Below are positions 17,420 through 26,137 of a DNA stretch of 42,877 nucleotides, one piece after another; position 1 is the first letter of the stretch, and every line of letters begins with the position of its first letter. The translations under genes and the position numbers were made by a program. Below the pieces are notes generated by a model. The model was not told the origin of the DNA. It worked only from the letters and a program-made list of their open reading frames with translations, and did not search any database. Source of the DNA: Lachnospiraceae bacterium (GTDB lineage: Bacteria > Bacillota > Clostridia > Lachnospirales > Lachnospiraceae); assembly GCA_024698555.1 (NCBI GenBank), contig JAILRI010000130.1, positions 1 to 42,877 of the forward strand. Direction: 5' to 3'.

Positions 17420-19807
17420 TCATGCTCTAAGTGAGATCCCCTTCGCTTCGAAAGCATCAAGAACTTCCTTCACGTACCCGTTCACCTCTTCGGCTACCAG
17501 CGTACGTTCATTTGATCCGTAATACAGCCTGATAGTCTGACTTACCTTACCGGCAGGAAGCGAATCATCTTCAAAAATATCAACAAAGCTGCAGCTTCTA
17601 AGGCTTTCGTTGTGAATCCCGAGGACTGTTTCTTCCAGATCGCCGTAAGACAGATCCTTGTCTGTAAGCAGACTTAAGTCTATGGAAATACCGGGGAATC
17701 TGGACACCTCTTCAAAGGCAATATCGCAGCCTTTGGTAGTACTTAATGCGTCAAGATCGATCTCGCATACCGCGGCGGAAAGCTTCTTATCTATCTTCAT
17801 AGATATTCCGGGATTAAGAACACTGATATAGCCCAGTTTCACTCCGTCCATTAATATGTTGGCGCTGTTTTTCGGATGGATAAAGCTTTCATCTGCCGAT
17901 GCCGGCTGTATGAATCTGAACTGTTTATTCCTTATGCTTTTCGCGATATAGTCCACCGCTTTCTTAAGCTCACCCAGCACCGTATCCTCTTCCTCCTCAC
18001 GGCTGGCGATGATCAGGGAAAGATACTTGTGTTCATCCACCAGATTGTCTTCTTTTATCCCCTTTACCACCCTGCCGCTCTCGAACATGCGAACCGTAGG
18101 AAATGAATCTATATTTTTATTGACAAAGCTGACGAGCATGGGAATGATCGTGCTCCTGATATCCTCATTGTCGCCTGTCAGCGAATTGATGATGCGGACA
18201 TATGACGCAGCCTCCAGCCCCAGATCCCTGCATGCTTTATTATCATACCAGATGTAGGAATGAACCTCGCTGAAAGCGTATTTTAACGCAAGTATCTGCT
18301 TGATCCGGTACTCATCCTCACGTGAAGGGTCCTGACGGACGGGTGTGAGCATGCTCGCGCAGCTCTTGTATTCAAAATTATCGTATCCGTATACACGGGT
18401 TATCTCTTCAATGATATCGGCTTTCATGGTAACATCCTTGGTAGCGCGCCATGAAGGAACATCAACCACAAAATCCCTGCCTTCGCGCTTCAGCCCAAAG
18501 CCAAGCCTCGTCAGAGTATCTTCTATCTCATCCTCGCTGATATCAATTCCGGTATATTTATCAACATACGCTTTATCAAAGGTTATGGTAACATGGTCAA
18601 AATGTCTGTTGTACACATCGGTCATGGATGAGGATACCTTTATGCCGCTGTCCACATCCATAAGAAGCTTTAAGAATCTGGCAATGGCGAGTGTAGTCAT
18701 CTCAGGATCCAGAGTCTTCTCATATCTTGCGGAAGATTCTGTACGAAGACCGAGCTTTGCCGCTGATTTTCTAACCGATGCGCCGTCAAAGTTGGCCGAC
18801 TCCAAAAGAAGCGTGTCGGTATCATCCTCGATCTCTGAAAGCAGGCCTCCCATGATACCCGCAAGCGCAACAGGCTCCTTCTCGTTGCAGATCATCATGA
18901 TCCCGGGATCGACATTACGCATGGACGAATCGAGAGTCTGAAATTCCTTTGCTTCATCAAATACCTTAACTCTTATTTCTTTTACTTTGGCATTGTCAAA
19001 TGCATGCATGGGCTGCCCTAGCTCCATGGACAGATAATTGGTAAGATCCGCCAGGAGATTAATGGGACGCTGTCCGCAATACTGAAGTCTGACTTTCATC
19101 CAGAGCGGTGAAACATTTTTGCTGACATTGCCGACGGTAATGCAGGAATAACGGTAGCAGAGCTTGGTTTCAACCCTGACATCGATGCCGGGCAGTGCCG
19201 CGTATTTAGTAAGATCATCGACCACAAGCTCTTTTAACGGGCGCTTTACCAGACAGGATATTTCCCTGGCAATGCCGTAATGTCCCCACAGGTCGGGCCG
19301 GTTGGTCAATGACTTGTTGTCAACTTCAAAAACCGTGTCCTCGATAGGGATTATGGATTTAATATCCGTACCTACAGCTGCATCGATACCCAGATCGTCA
19401 AATATCATGATACCGCTGTGATCCTCGCTTATTCCGAGTTCTTTTTCCGAACAGCACATGCCGCAGCTTCTATATCCCGCTATCTTAGCCTCACCTATGG
19501 GATTGCCGCAGACACTTCCGCCGGCTTTTGCAAAAGCCACCCTTATGCCCTCTCTTACATTGGGAGCGCCGCAAACGCAGTCAACCACTTCCGTGCCGTT
19601 ATCGACTTTCAGAAGATGGAGTTTTTTTGATTCGGGATGAGGCTCTACAGACAGTATCTTACCTACGACTACGTCATGGGTATCCTTCCCGAATTCATAG
19701 ATATCCTCCACTTCAGCCGTTGAAAGAGTAAACCTGTTGATAAGTGCTTTTATATCTACCCCGGACAGATCAACAAAGTCCGAGATCCAGTTCATTGAGA
19801 TGAACAT
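17420..19807 (-). CDS. pheT: Phenylalanyl-tRNA synthetase beta chain
   Basis: The 795-aa product has the full PheT order. These are the tRNA-binding EMAP-like domain (VVVGKILSVEPHPESKKLHL, then LKVDNG, residues 45-150), the B3/B4 editing core with LWGHYGIARE, the B5 domain (VTITFDKAYVDKYTGIDISE), the catalytic-like module, and the C-terminal FDX-ACB anticodon-binding domain (RFPGISIDLSLLTDKDLSYG). It charges tRNA-Phe together with PheS as an alpha2-beta2 tetramer. The start has AGGAGG 9 nt upstream. It follows pheS by 38 nt. The length is normal and no key part seems missing. Confidence 0.98.
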   Translation of the reverse strand: MFISMNWISDFVDLSGVDIKALINRFTLSTAEVEDIYEFGKDTHDVVVGKILSVEPHPESKKLHLLKVDNGTEVVDCVCGAPNVREGIRVAFAKAGGSVCGNPIGEAKIAGYRSCGMCCSEKELGISEDHSGIMIFDDLGIDAAVGTDIKSIIPIEDTVFEVDNKSLTNRPDLWGHYGIAREISCLVKRPLKELVVDDLTKYAALPGIDVRVETKLCYRYSCITVGNVSKNVSPLWMKVRLQYCGQRPINLLADLTNYLSMELGQPMHAFDNAKVKEIRVKVFDEAKEFQTLDSSMRNVDPGIMMICNEKEPVALAGIMGGLLSEIEDDTDTLLLESANFDGASVRKSAAKLGLRTESSARYEKTLDPEMTTLAIARFLKLLMDVDSGIKVSSSMTDVYNRHFDHVTITFDKAYVDKYTGIDISEDEIEDTLTRLGFGLKREGRDFVVDVPSWRATKDVTMKADIIEEITRVYGYDNFEYKSCASMLTPVRQDPSREDEYRIKQILALKYAFSEVHSYIWYDNKACRDLGLEAASYVRIINSLTGDNEDIRSTIIPMLVSFVNKNIDSFPTVRMFESGRVVKGIKEDNLVDEHKYLSLIIASREEEEDTVLGELKKAVDYIAKSIRNKQFRFIQPASADESFIHPKNSANILMDGVKLGYISVLNPGISMKIDKKLSAAVCEIDLDALSTTKGCDIAFEEVSRFPGISIDLSLLTDKDLSYGDLEETVLGIHNESLRSCSFVDIFEDDSLPAGKVSQTIRLYYGSNERTLVAEEVNGYVKEVLDAFEAKGISLRA

Positions 19808-19845
19808 ATCATTTCCTCCTGATAATAAATTTTTATGTTATGCCT

Positions 19846-20889
19846 TTAGTCTACAAACTGCTTCAGAGCCTTCAGATTACCGCTGTTCAGCACTCTTATG
19901 TCCGTGATCCCGAATTTCATCATAGCCAGACGGGTCAGTCCCAGACCAAACGCGAAACCGGTATACTTATCAGGATCTATGCCTCCCATCCTCAGTACAT
20001 TGGGATGGATCATACCGCAGGGAAGAAGCTCCAGCCAGCCGGAATTCTTACAGGTCGGGCATCCCTCACCGCCGCAGATAAGGCAGTTGATATCCAGCTC
20101 AAAGCCGGGTTCCACAAAGGGGAAGAATCCCGGACGCAGGCGGACCTTAATATCGCGCTCAAACACCTCGCTTAACAGCACCTTCATAAAATAAATGAGG
20201 TTGGAAATGGAAATGTCCTCTCCAATCATCATGCCTTCCATCTGCCAGAAGGTATTTTCATGGCAGGCGTCGATATTCTCATTGCGGAAGCACCTTCCGG
20301 GGAACAGCACCTTAAGCGGGGGTTCGCCTTTTTTGGGCGCGCCGTATTTACGCATGATATAATTCTGGGCAGCCGAGGTATGAGTCTTTAAAAGCTGTCC
20401 GTTGCTTAAGTAATAGGTATCCTGCATATCTCTGGCAGGATGATTCTTCGGGATATTTACGGCCTCAAAATTATTATATTCTGTCTGGATCTCCAGTCCG
20501 TCCTCTATGATAAAGCCCATGGATTTAAAAATATCCTCGATCCTGCGCTGTACGATAGTTATGGGGTGCAGGCTTCCTTCAGGCTGATCCGAAGGGATCG
20601 TAAAATCGAATTTCTTCGCGTTCCGGATCTGGGCATCAAGTCTGGCCTGATCGAGCTTTTCACCAAAACTCCTGATGGAAGCATCGATAGCATCCTTAAG
20701 GATATTCACTTCCTTCCCGAACTCCTTTTTGGATTCATTGTCCATGTTTTTGAGTTCCTTCATAAAGTCCGCAACCGCGCCCTTTTTTCCCAGATACGCG
20801 ATACGAAGCTTCTCCAGCTCCTCGCTGTCGCTTACTTTAGCCAAAGCTTCCTCAAAGGCAGCCTTCAGCTTCTCAACACTTTCTAACAT
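19846..20889 (-). CDS. pheS: Phenylalanyl-tRNA synthetase alpha chain
   Basis: The 347-aa product has the N-terminal coiled-coil arm (residues 1-90) that binds tRNA, the class II motif 2 LFPGRCFRNENIDACHENTF, the phenylalanine site FWQMEG, and motif 3 GFAFGLGLTRLAMMKFGI. A cysteine cluster (CLICGGEGCPTCKNSGW, near residue 280) is common in clostridial PheS. ATG 20887-20889 was chosen with GGAGGAG upstream. The gap to the upstream membrane-protein gene is only 28 nt, so the T-box leader often found before pheST has no space here; expression must come from the operon promoter. Confidence 0.98.
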   Translation of the reverse strand: MLESVEKLKAAFEEALAKVSDSEELEKLRIAYLGKKGAVADFMKELKNMDNESKKEFGKEVNILKDAIDASIRSFGEKLDQARLDAQIRNAKKFDFTIPSDQPEGSLHPITIVQRRIEDIFKSMGFIIEDGLEIQTEYNNFEAVNIPKNHPARDMQDTYYLSNGQLLKTHTSAAQNYIMRKYGAPKKGEPPLKVLFPGRCFRNENIDACHENTFWQMEGMMIGEDISISNLIYFMKVLLSEVFERDIKVRLRPGFFPFVEPGFELDINCLICGGEGCPTCKNSGWLELLPCGMIHPNVLRMGGIDPDKYTGFAFGLGLTRLAMMKFGITDIRVLNSGNLKALKQFVD

Positions 20890-20917
20890 TTCCTTTCTCC
20901 TCCGTTTGTATTTTATA

Positions 20918-23248
20918 TTATCTGTCAACTTTTATGATATACGTGGTATCATACGAATCATCCGGATCAAATCCCGCGGGATACACGACCTTTCCCAGCG
21001 ACTGCAAAAGCATGTGATTTACGCCTGCTTCGTATTTTTCGCGTTCCAGCTTGCCGATATAGATATATTCGATATCGTACTCCCCGACCATCTGCTTTAC
21101 GGTATTTACATCATGTGATGTATAGATAGTCTCAATATCCTGACCGCGTTTGCTGACGATCTCAGGCAGACCCCCTGTCTCATCGCTCTGCCAGAGCCAT
21201 TCATGAGTCCGCCATCCAAGCAGGGTAGGAAGACCTGTCCGGACTGAAATGCGGCAGTAATCCGTATAGGAATCACCATTGACCTCCAGCATTACAGGAC
21301 GCCCTTCTATATTGTCATTGATCCAGTTAGCCGCGTAATAATCATCAGCATTCACATCTTTTAAGTATTCACCGGCATTTAAGCCTTTGTAGTTTTCAGA
21401 ATCCTTCCAGTCGCCGAACCATGCTTTGGTCGAATTGTTAAAATACCCTGTCGTCATTATAAGGAATACCAGCATGATCAGGGCAAATATCCTTCTTCCC
21501 TTTTTCCGGGTATAAAAGAGCATTTTGGAAACAGCATAGCTCATGGTCATCCCAAATAGGATATAGCTCTGGTAGGTAAGCTTGAACATGGTATTGGCAC
21601 GTTTATAATCCCCTGAGTAAATATCCTTTACATAGATGACCTCAGGTATCAGTACCAGTCCCAGCGCACACAACCCTATAATGACGATGAACAGATCGCT
21701 GATGTTCATGTTTGCTATAAAACGGAATAACGCAATATCCCTGCCGGGTTTGCTTTTCGCTTCGGCTCTGTTCTCACCCAAAACATACACGCCGTCCTGT
21801 ATCTGATTTCGCACGGTCGCGACAATGAATACCAGCAGACATAACACAGGCAGCCCCCAGAGAATGATCAGCTGATACAGAGGCGTATGATTTTCACACA
21901 GCATGACGGATGTCGATATCTGGTGAAATTTCAGCGTAAACGGCAGACAGACAAGCTTTGCGGTAACAAACACCACTATGGCATGGAACAGAGTAAGCTT
22001 GAGCGTAGTCAGCGAAAAATTGTAGATGACCGCGTTGGATAACAGTATGACCGCTCCCGCAACCACAAAATAAATGGGGAAATCCCAGAAGTTTGTGGTA
22101 TGAAACAGACCTATGAAAAAGCCTGTAAGCACAACAGGCGGATTGAATACCTCCTCGATGCAATCGGGTATTCCCCATATGGTATGGCCGGAGGTGTTCC
22201 CGCTGTCAGCATAGATACAGTTTGATCTCGCATTGTTCATCTTTTCACGCCGGTACTGAAGATATGCGTACAGTATCGCAACCACGGTCAGAACAAACAT
22301 GATATTGATTACATGCGCATGCAGATCGCCCAGCACAAACGAGTACAGGGGAAATTCATGTATGGTCTTGTCGTTGGTCTCGGGATTATAACCGATGTAT
22401 CTGGTCGCATTGGGGAACCAGTACCCAGGAAAACTGTATCCTGACGATTCCGCCATTTTATCAAGTCCCAGCATGGTACGAATCCACGGGATCAGCCTGG
22501 CATATATCACATAATGCATATTTCCCGTAAAGCATACCGCGAGGCCTGCCAGTCCTCCGGTAAATACCGGAAAAATCTGCTCCGCAAAGCTGCCCTTTTT
22601 CTTCTCATCCGCAAACATATCCCGGCACGCGTTCGCGACGATCGATGCCGGCATGGAAAAGGCAAAAGCCGCTACCATCATAAGCATCAGATTGTAGCCG
22701 TATTCAACGCCCACACCGGACAGTTTGGAAAGATATGTGGCGATAAACTGCCCGACATAATAATAATTCAGGTCATGTCCCGAAAGCCACATATCTTCGG
22801 GAGGCATATATTCGGACTTGAACATTGCCTGCATAAAGCCGAAATCCATAAGCTTCTCGGTAGTACCGTACGCCTCCGGTTTGAAGCACTTAAGATATAT
22901 CCAGAAGGCGAACACTGCCGTAAAAACGGCTTCGGTGATCAGCATATTCAGGATATTGCTCATACTGATACTGAACTTCTTATTCCGGATCAGATATACA
23001 AGCAATGCCGCATTGGCCGCCAGCGACAGCACCAGGACTACCCAAATGCCGCCCGTGGTAAACTTCAGAATATGACATGATGATAAAAACCATACCAGCC
23101 ACGACGTGATCCCTATTCCCACTGCTTTTGAAAATATCCATCCGCAGTCCCAGAACCGTTTGAATATCAGATAAGACAGCGGTAAAAATGTAAGGCCCAG
23201 CGCGAATATGGTAAACCACCAACTGATAAAGTACTGTAGATCGCTCAT
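20918..23248 (-). CDS. Polytopic YYY-family (DUF2298) membrane protein
   Basis: The 776-aa protein has about a dozen hydrophobic helices and the signatures of the Chlor_Arch_YYY family: LSGHDLNYYYVGQFIATYLS near residue 165 and EFPLYSFVLGDLHAHVINIM near 305, which give the family its name. A soluble, probably extracellular tail (about 600-776) follows. The family is thought to be GT-C-like and may transfer sugars from a lipid-phosphate carrier, but no member is well defined. The neighbour upstream by 23 nt is a dolichol-phosphate-mannose-synthase-like GT2, the usual source of such carriers, and the next gene upstream is another large membrane protein. This suggests a glycosylation module. AGGAAAG lies about 6 nt before the ATG. 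Confidence 0.85.
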   Translation of the reverse strand: MSDLQYFISWWFTIFALGLTFLPLSYLIFKRFWDCGWIFSKAVGIGITSWLVWFLSSCHILKFTTGGIWVVLVLSLAANAALLVYLIRNKKFSISMSNILNMLITEAVFTAVFAFWIYLKCFKPEAYGTTEKLMDFGFMQAMFKSEYMPPEDMWLSGHDLNYYYVGQFIATYLSKLSGVGVEYGYNLMLMMVAAFAFSMPASIVANACRDMFADEKKKGSFAEQIFPVFTGGLAGLAVCFTGNMHYVIYARLIPWIRTMLGLDKMAESSGYSFPGYWFPNATRYIGYNPETNDKTIHEFPLYSFVLGDLHAHVINIMFVLTVVAILYAYLQYRREKMNNARSNCIYADSGNTSGHTIWGIPDCIEEVFNPPVVLTGFFIGLFHTTNFWDFPIYFVVAGAVILLSNAVIYNFSLTTLKLTLFHAIVVFVTAKLVCLPFTLKFHQISTSVMLCENHTPLYQLIILWGLPVLCLLVFIVATVRNQIQDGVYVLGENRAEAKSKPGRDIALFRFIANMNISDLFIVIIGLCALGLVLIPEVIYVKDIYSGDYKRANTMFKLTYQSYILFGMTMSYAVSKMLFYTRKKGRRIFALIMLVFLIMTTGYFNNSTKAWFGDWKDSENYKGLNAGEYLKDVNADDYYAANWINDNIEGRPVMLEVNGDSYTDYCRISVRTGLPTLLGWRTHEWLWQSDETGGLPEIVSKRGQDIETIYTSHDVNTVKQMVGEYDIEYIYIGKLEREKYEAGVNHMLLQSLGKVVYPAGFDPDDSYDTTYIIKVDR

Positions 23249-23271
23249 TTCTTCTTTCCTGCTCTCAATTA

Positions 23272-23988
23272 TTAATTAATGTTCTTTAGCTGTTTGTTTA
23301 TGGTCCTGAAATCCTTCAGTGCCTGCTTTCCTATCTTGAAAATACGTTTCAGGTTGATGGAATTCACACCTCCCTGGCGGGGTCTGAAGGTGATCGGAAT
23401 ATATTTTACCTTCTGCCCGCGCTTAGCGTATATCACAGAAAGGATAACATTGGAAAGGTTGAAATCCTTCGGAACGTATTTAAGATTATCGTAAAGCACC
23501 TTTGCCTCCATCAGCCTGAAGGGCGTATTGGCATCTGTCAGAGTCACGCCGAAGCATAATCTGCACACTATCTTCAGGGTCTTTGTGACAAACCTGCGGG
23601 AAAGACCGTCCTGCCGCCCCTTCCTGTGTCCTATGACCATATCATATTCCCGGCGCTTTTCGAAGAACTGTCCAAACTCCGAAGCAAGCGTCTGTCCGTC
23701 AGAATCAGTCTGGAACACATAATCCGCGCCATGCTCCAGAGCATAATTATATCCGTATAAAACAGTTGCTCCGTGACCGCCGTTCGGTTTAGTGAGCGCG
23801 ATCAGCTTAGGTCTGTCCTGCGCCGCGGCGCATGTAACCCTGTAGGTATCGTCTTTGCTCCCATCATCAATGATCACCAGCCTCGACTCATCATTTTGAG
23901 CATCTACGACCGGATACCAGTCTTTTATCACTTCCTCGATATTGTCCTGCTCATTATAAGCAGGGATCACTATGTATAACGTATCCAT
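23272..23988 (-). CDS. DPM1-like family 2 glycosyltransferase
   Basis: The 238-aa enzyme has the GT-A opening LYIVIPAYNEQDNIEEVI, LVIIDDGSKDDTY as nucleotide site and FQTDSDGQ as the metal-binding DXD. LTDANTPFRLMEA is close to the acceptor motif of dolichol-phosphate-mannose synthases and polyprenyl-phosphate transferases. There is no membrane helix, so it likely works at the inner face of the membrane and makes polyprenyl-phosphate-linked sugar for the two GT-C-like membrane proteins that flank it. I took the ATG at 23986-23988; a TTG two codons earlier is less likely. Neighbour gaps are 38 and 23 nt. Confidence 0.92.
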   Translation of the reverse strand: MDTLYIVIPAYNEQDNIEEVIKDWYPVVDAQNDESRLVIIDDGSKDDTYRVTCAAAQDRPKLIALTKPNGGHGATVLYGYNYALEHGADYVFQTDSDGQTLASEFGQFFEKRREYDMVIGHRKGRQDGLSRRFVTKTLKIVCRLCFGVTLTDANTPFRLMEAKVLYDNLKYVPKDFNLSNVILSVIYAKRGQKVKYIPITFRPRQGGVNSINLKRIFKIGKQALKDFRTINKQLKNIN

Positions 23989-24026
23989 CAGCAATCTTCT
24001 TTCAGTATTTCATATTTTTATGCCGG

Positions 24027-26132
24027 CTACTGTAAGCCGGAGCACTTATATATCTTCAGCAGATCCTCACCCTCATGCGCGCTGAAAACCACCGGAAGAG
24101 TCCGGTCAAACAGACTTTCATTGACATCAAACTCCTGATTTTCGCGGACAGCCCTGTCAATGATTATATAATCGAATCCGAATTCATTGATCATACTTCT
24201 CAGATAATCTTCATTACCGGCACTATATGTCGCCGCGACTACCGAGTCGCGGAAAGGAGTATCATACCCCGCCGACCAGCCAAAATACTGCCATGCGTCA
24301 TACAGCGACGCGCCGCTCATGATGATGCGGCTGTTGTCCGAACGACCGGCAAGATAAATGTTTGATGTAAGGAACAGATCCTTCGATAAACAGTTATCTC
24401 TTATCCAGTTGGTAACTTCATTGTCCAGCTCGGTGACAATACTGTTTTCCTGCCTGTCACGCCTTAAGACCACCACCAGATCATATATTCCCGTAGAAGT
24501 CATGCACAGGATCAGAAATACTGCAATAACGCATCTTACCTTTTCTTTGCCGTCAAACAGTTTACAAACAAGCCCTGCCGCGAAAATATTTAAAAGCATC
24601 ACCGATATCATAATGTATTTATGATTCACCGCAATATCCGGCGTCATCGATACGCAGAACGCAAATATGACAGGCGTAGAAAATGCAAACAGCACATATC
24701 TCTCTGCAGCGCCTGAAAAAGCAAAAGCCGCTATCAGGATAAACGGTAACAGTCCCAAAAGCTTGATCAGGTAATCGATCGAACCGAAAACAGTCGGATT
24801 TTCAGCCAGAAAACCGTACTGATACTTCATTCCAAGCGCGCTTCCATCTATGAACACTTTTGTCTGTATAAGGGAAAGCGCACCTGCTATAGCTGCTATT
24901 ATCAGATACTCCAGCCTTCTGTCGGCAAATATCGCCAGAAAGAATAGTACGATAACGGTCGCGATCAGTACCGCTCCGTTCCAAAAGCCCAGCGCGCCCA
25001 AAATGATGCCGGTACAGACAGCGCCTTTAAGATCAACAGGCATCCACCCTTCTTTTGAAAAAAACGTTAAACCGAAAAATGTGTCACTCACTTCCTGATC
25101 AGCGGAAACAGCGTATTCTACATTTGTCTCATTTGTCTCATTCGTCGCTTTTCCGTTCAATCTCTTAGTGATCCTGGCTGCCGCTTCAAATAAGGGTTCC
25201 AGATATACGGTAATGATCAGCAGCAGAAGTATCAGCGCAAACGCAAGATGTCTCTGGTTGCAGTAAACGTTCAGATTCCAAAGTCCCCAGTCTTCATGCG
25301 GGGTAACTCCGACAAAATCAGAAGCGTTTTTTAAGGTTTCCCATACCGTACCTTTCGGGAGGGCGGCCAGATAATACAGCAAGCCTCCAGAACTGCGGAA
25401 AGCGAACATCAGGCAGGCGATCATACCTGCCGGCCTTTTTCCGGTAAGCTTTACCGCCAAAGCATACAGAACCATAAATGAACCGAACAGCCCCATAATA
25501 CTGGGTATATTAAACGCATGGTCTATCCTCATTCCCAGAAATTCCAGATTGCCGACCAGGAATGTGAACATAAAATGGTATTTGATATCCGCACCGGCAC
25601 AAACCGTATACTGCGTAGGAAAATTCTGCATGTATGAAAACGATCTTACCATGCTTACATGCGGAGTAAAATCGCTGAATACCGATAATCCGATATAAAG
25701 ATCGGTTCCATCGCAGTTTAAGGTCCTGTACATCAAAAGTACCGACAAGGCAAGAACAGCAGCCGCCAGCAGCCATTCTTCCGGTTTTATCCCCAAAAAC
25801 TCTCCCGGCAGTTCCCGGTATGATCTATGTGAAACAACATGATAAATACCGACCGCAATGATGATTCCCGCAATTAAAAAAGCAAGAATATCACCATAAA
25901 TGAGAGGCTTATCCGAAAAGCCCGAAAATACACACGCTCCGATGTAGGCAGTCCAAGTGATCATTATGGTCCCAACTACAAACCAAGCCGGAAAACGGAT
26001 AAAAAGACTGCTTAAGTTAATATCCTGTCCGCGGTATGTTTTATGTGTGATATCCTTTAATCCCGGAAATACCGTCTCGCATATCGCGTATCCCAGCAGC
26101 AGGGCAACTGTCAGATAAATATATCCCAGCAT
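24027..26132 (-). CDS. Large polytopic membrane protein, GT-C-like
   Basis: The roughly 700-aa protein has 12 or more hydrophobic helices and a C-terminal soluble part from about residue 560 (ELDNEVTNWIRDNCLSKDLF), as in many GT-C glycosyltransferases. A motif like SDFTPHVSMVRSFSYMQNFP near residue 165, followed by ADIKYHFMFTFLVGN, resembles the first loop of YYY-type proteins, where an acidic residue could be catalytic. It may transfer a sugar from a polyprenyl-phosphate carrier made by the following GT2 gene. The start may be ATG 26130-26132 or a TTG nine bases upstream, at 26139-26141. The TTG overlaps the AAA+ gene's stop (TTGA) and has GAGGA 7 nt before it. Its function is inferred, not established. 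Confidence 0.75.
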   Translation of the reverse strand: MLGYIYLTVALLLGYAICETVFPGLKDITHKTYRGQDINLSSLFIRFPAWFVVGTIMITWTAYIGACVFSGFSDKPLIYGDILAFLIAGIIIAVGIYHVVSHRSYRELPGEFLGIKPEEWLLAAAVLALSVLLMYRTLNCDGTDLYIGLSVFSDFTPHVSMVRSFSYMQNFPTQYTVCAGADIKYHFMFTFLVGNLEFLGMRIDHAFNIPSIMGLFGSFMVLYALAVKLTGKRPAGMIACLMFAFRSSGGLLYYLAALPKGTVWETLKNASDFVGVTPHEDWGLWNLNVYCNQRHLAFALILLLLIITVYLEPLFEAAARITKRLNGKATNETNETNVEYAVSADQEVSDTFFGLTFFSKEGWMPVDLKGAVCTGIILGALGFWNGAVLIATVIVLFFLAIFADRRLEYLIIAAIAGALSLIQTKVFIDGSALGMKYQYGFLAENPTVFGSIDYLIKLLGLLPFILIAAFAFSGAAERYVLFAFSTPVIFAFCVSMTPDIAVNHKYIMISVMLLNIFAAGLVCKLFDGKEKVRCVIAVFLILCMTSTGIYDLVVVLRRDRQENSIVTELDNEVTNWIRDNCLSKDLFLTSNIYLAGRSDNSRIIMSGASLYDAWQYFGWSAGYDTPFRDSVVAATYSAGNEDYLRSMINEFGFDYIIIDRAVRENQEFDVNESLFDRTLPVVFSAHEGEDLLKIYKCSGLQ

Positions 26133-26137
26133 GTCGA

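Noticed and set aside
19808-19845. Possible regulatory element between pheS and pheT
   Set aside because: The gap is only 38 nt and holds the AGGAGG site and no stable fold; it is ordinary operon spacing.
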